Made by a program: the position numbers and the translations under genes. A stretch of 64,000 nucleotides of DNA from Promethearchaeota archaeon. GTDB lineage: Archaea > Asgardarchaeota > Lokiarchaeia > Sigyniarchaeales > SOKP01. The notes beneath the pieces are model-generated. The model did not search any database. It saw only the letters and a list, made by a program, of their open reading frames with translations, and was not told where the DNA came from. The stretch covers positions 127,128-191,127 of the forward strand of contig RDOA01000001.1 in the NCBI GenBank assembly GCA_011364925.1, read 5' to 3'. Every line of letters begins with the position of its first letter. Positions within the stretch are counted from its first letter, which is position 1. Positions 62,886 to 64,000 of this stretch are shown in pieces.

Positions 62886-63479
62886 ATGATAATTGATCAA
62901 CTAACTCGAAGCATACAGCTTAAAATCTGCTATTTCGGACCAGCGCTCTCCGGCAAGACTACGTCAATAAAGGCGTTATTCAACCATTTTGGGAAGAGGG
63001 ATCGCGTTTTGAGTATCGATAGCAGCATCCGCCGAACCCTCTTCTTCGATTATGGAACCATTGATTTTGAAAATCAACAATGGCATCTAAAAATTCATCT
63101 CTATTCCACAACAGGCCAGGATTTTTACATTATTACGCGTCCTGTCACGTTACAAGCGATAGATGGGATAATATTTGTAGCGGATTCGCAGCAAGATGTA
63201 TATTACCGAAATTTAACTTCTTGGAATGAATTATGCAGTTATTTTGAAGATACAATCCTTACGCTTCCTAAAGTTATTTGCTTTAATAAGCAAGATTTAC
63301 CAGATAAATTTAGTCCAGCAGTATTCTTAGAGAACATAAATTATTTTAAGTTCAAGAGTATAGACTATAAAAAAACGATCGCGGTAAATGGAGAGGGGAT
63401 ATTAGATAGTTTCGAGGAAATACTCAGTCTCGTTTTTAAGAACTTATACAAAAGCCAAATTGTAGCAGCACTCCAATGA
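62886..63479 (+). CDS. MglA-like small GTPase
   Basis: 197 residues. P-loop GPALSGKTT at 18-26, MglA-like DSSIRRTLFFDYG (residues 45-57), switch II IHLYSTTGQDFYIITRP where TTGQ (75-78) stands in place of DxxGQ as in MglA's TVPGQ, FVADSQ, G4 NKQD at 134-137, and a G5-like IAVNGEGI. It has no lipidation motif at the C-terminus. MglA-type GTPases control polarity and membrane-surface processes; Asgard archaea are rich in them. The neighbouring gene on the other strand does not resemble a known GAP (no roadblock/MglB is adjacent). Confidence 0.88.
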   Translation: MIIDQLTRSIQLKICYFGPALSGKTTSIKALFNHFGKRDRVLSIDSSIRRTLFFDYGTIDFENQQWHLKIHLYSTTGQDFYIITRPVTLQAIDGIIFVADSQQDVYYRNLTSWNELCSYFEDTILTLPKVICFNKQDLPDKFSPAVFLENINYFKFKSIDYKKTIAVNGEGILDSFEEILSLVFKNLYKSQIVAALQ

Positions 63480-63495
63480 TTTAAACCCAATGTTA

Positions 63496-63990
63496 TTAAA
63501 AGAAATTTGAAGCTAATGGGGTCTGAATTCTGATTTCTTTTTGTGAGTTATCTGTTAAAACACAGATTAGTGCAGTGATATTTTGCTTTGTGTGATAAGT
63601 TATTTCTTTTTCTTCCCCAGCTTCCCAACGGTTAAACCCGGTCAGATTCGGAGTTGATTCAAATAATCCTTCCTGAAGTCCCGAGATGCTCACAGACACG
63701 CCATGTAAAGCTTCTTTTGAGATATTTTTTATTTTAATGCTATATTTTTCTAAATCAGAATCAATTGAGGTAATTTTATATACCTTCTGAAATTTTGATG
63801 AAACGCTGTCAAAAATTGAAGGTGCTCCCGCAGTGTCTCTAGAAAACAAATCAGCTCCTTTGCCTTTCTCTCCTACCGGCTTTGCCACGATGGTAATTGG
63901 TACTTCAAATCTAATCAACTCTTTTCCAAATTCAGGTTTAGGCTTTCCAATAAATAGTAAAGACCACTTCACGTAAGAACCGTATTTCAT
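63496..63990 (-). CDS. Unknown beta-rich protein, possibly cut at the window edge
   Basis: 164 residues visible from ATG 63990, but the frame stays open to the end of the window (three more codons) without a stop or a good ribosome site, so the true start may lie outside. The sequence is beta-strand-rich (IRFEVPITIVAKPVGEKGKG; YSIKIKNISKEALHGVSVSI; WEAGEEKEITYHT) with the look of an immunoglobulin-like or arrestin-like fold, especially the NISKEALHGVSVSISG stretch. No transmembrane segment. No family is recognised. It is convergent with the GTPase gene, 16 bases apart. Confidence 0.55.
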   Translation of the reverse strand: MKYGSYVKWSLLFIGKPKPEFGKELIRFEVPITIVAKPVGEKGKGADLFSRDTAGAPSIFDSVSSKFQKVYKITSIDSDLEKYSIKIKNISKEALHGVSVSISGLQEGLFESTPNLTGFNRWEAGEEKEITYHTKQNITALICVLTDNSQKEIRIQTPLASNFF

Positions 63991-64000
63991 TCCCCAATAC

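Noticed and set aside
1..64000. tRNA or rRNA genes
   Set aside because: The gaps were read for T-loop (GGTTCGAATCC-like) and acceptor patterns; none was found, and all gaps are strongly A+T-rich. A covariance search could still show a missed one.

Overview
The window looks like a piece of an archaeal genome, most likely an Asgard archaeon of the Lokiarchaeia type. This assignment is inference. Its supports are the very A+T-rich DNA, the archaeal form of ribosomal protein L10e (53848-54474), TATA-like boxes such as TTTAAATA upstream of several genes, a MglA/Arf-like small GTPase (62886-63479), many small zinc-ribbon membrane proteins, and a giant receptor-like beta-helix/WD40 protein. No rRNA, tRNA, CRISPR array, transposase or phage gene was seen. 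TTG and GTG starts are common, and several starts are placed by Shine-Dalgarno-like GGTGA motifs.

Layout. 1-5 kb: a truncated coiled-coil gene, a membrane-anchored Cys-containing surface protein, a DUF2299-like protein, and a two-gene unit made of a helix-hairpin-helix/alpha-helical protein with a possible BRO1-like region and a membrane protein with HTH-like segments. 5-9.5 kb: a bacterial-type chaperone set, dnaK-dnaJ on the minus strand and grpE divergent. 9.7-14.7 kb: pirin, an 1185-residue beta-helix/TM/WD40 protein and a zinc-ribbon protein. 14.7-18.5 kb: a Pr6Pr-like membrane protein, then a compact methylmalonyl-CoA mutase operon (large subunit, B12 subunit, MeaB/ArgK GTPase). 18.8-35.3 kb: an accessory region with five B12-binding-type radical SAM enzymes, one further radical SAM protein, a polysaccharide deacetylase, two GT2 glycosyltransferases, a hexapeptide acyltransferase, an alpha/beta hydrolase and a sulfotransferase. 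It suggests modification of a surface glycan or lipid.

36.3-46.4 kb holds the most unusual system: seven tightly spaced plus-strand genes. They encode two radical SAM/SPASM paralogues, a B12-type radical SAM protein, an NphB/CloQ-like (ABBA) aromatic prenyltransferase, and three U32/UbiU-UbiV-like proteins, one of which carries a C-terminal SCP2-like domain. Five of the seven share an approximately 80-residue helical module resembling PCP_red. Prenyltransferase, U32 proteins and an SCP2 domain together recall O2-independent ubiquinone synthesis (UbiT/UbiU/UbiV). I infer an anaerobic route to a prenylated aromatic or quinone-like compound.

46.6-53.7 kb: two zinc-ribbon membrane paralogues (a third lies at 33.1 kb), a LuxE-like acyl-activating enzyme, a phospholipid pair (CDP-alcohol phosphatidyltransferase and a processive-type GT2), a DUF996-like zinc-ribbon membrane protein and an MSMEG_0568-like radical SAM protein. 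53.8-64 kb: rpl10e, a Gfo/Idh/MocA oxidoreductase, an ADP-forming acyl-CoA synthetase alpha-like protein that lacks the usual His loop, SMP-30, a NifU C-terminal-domain protein, several small unknown membrane or winged-helix proteins, the small GTPase, and an unknown protein at the right edge.
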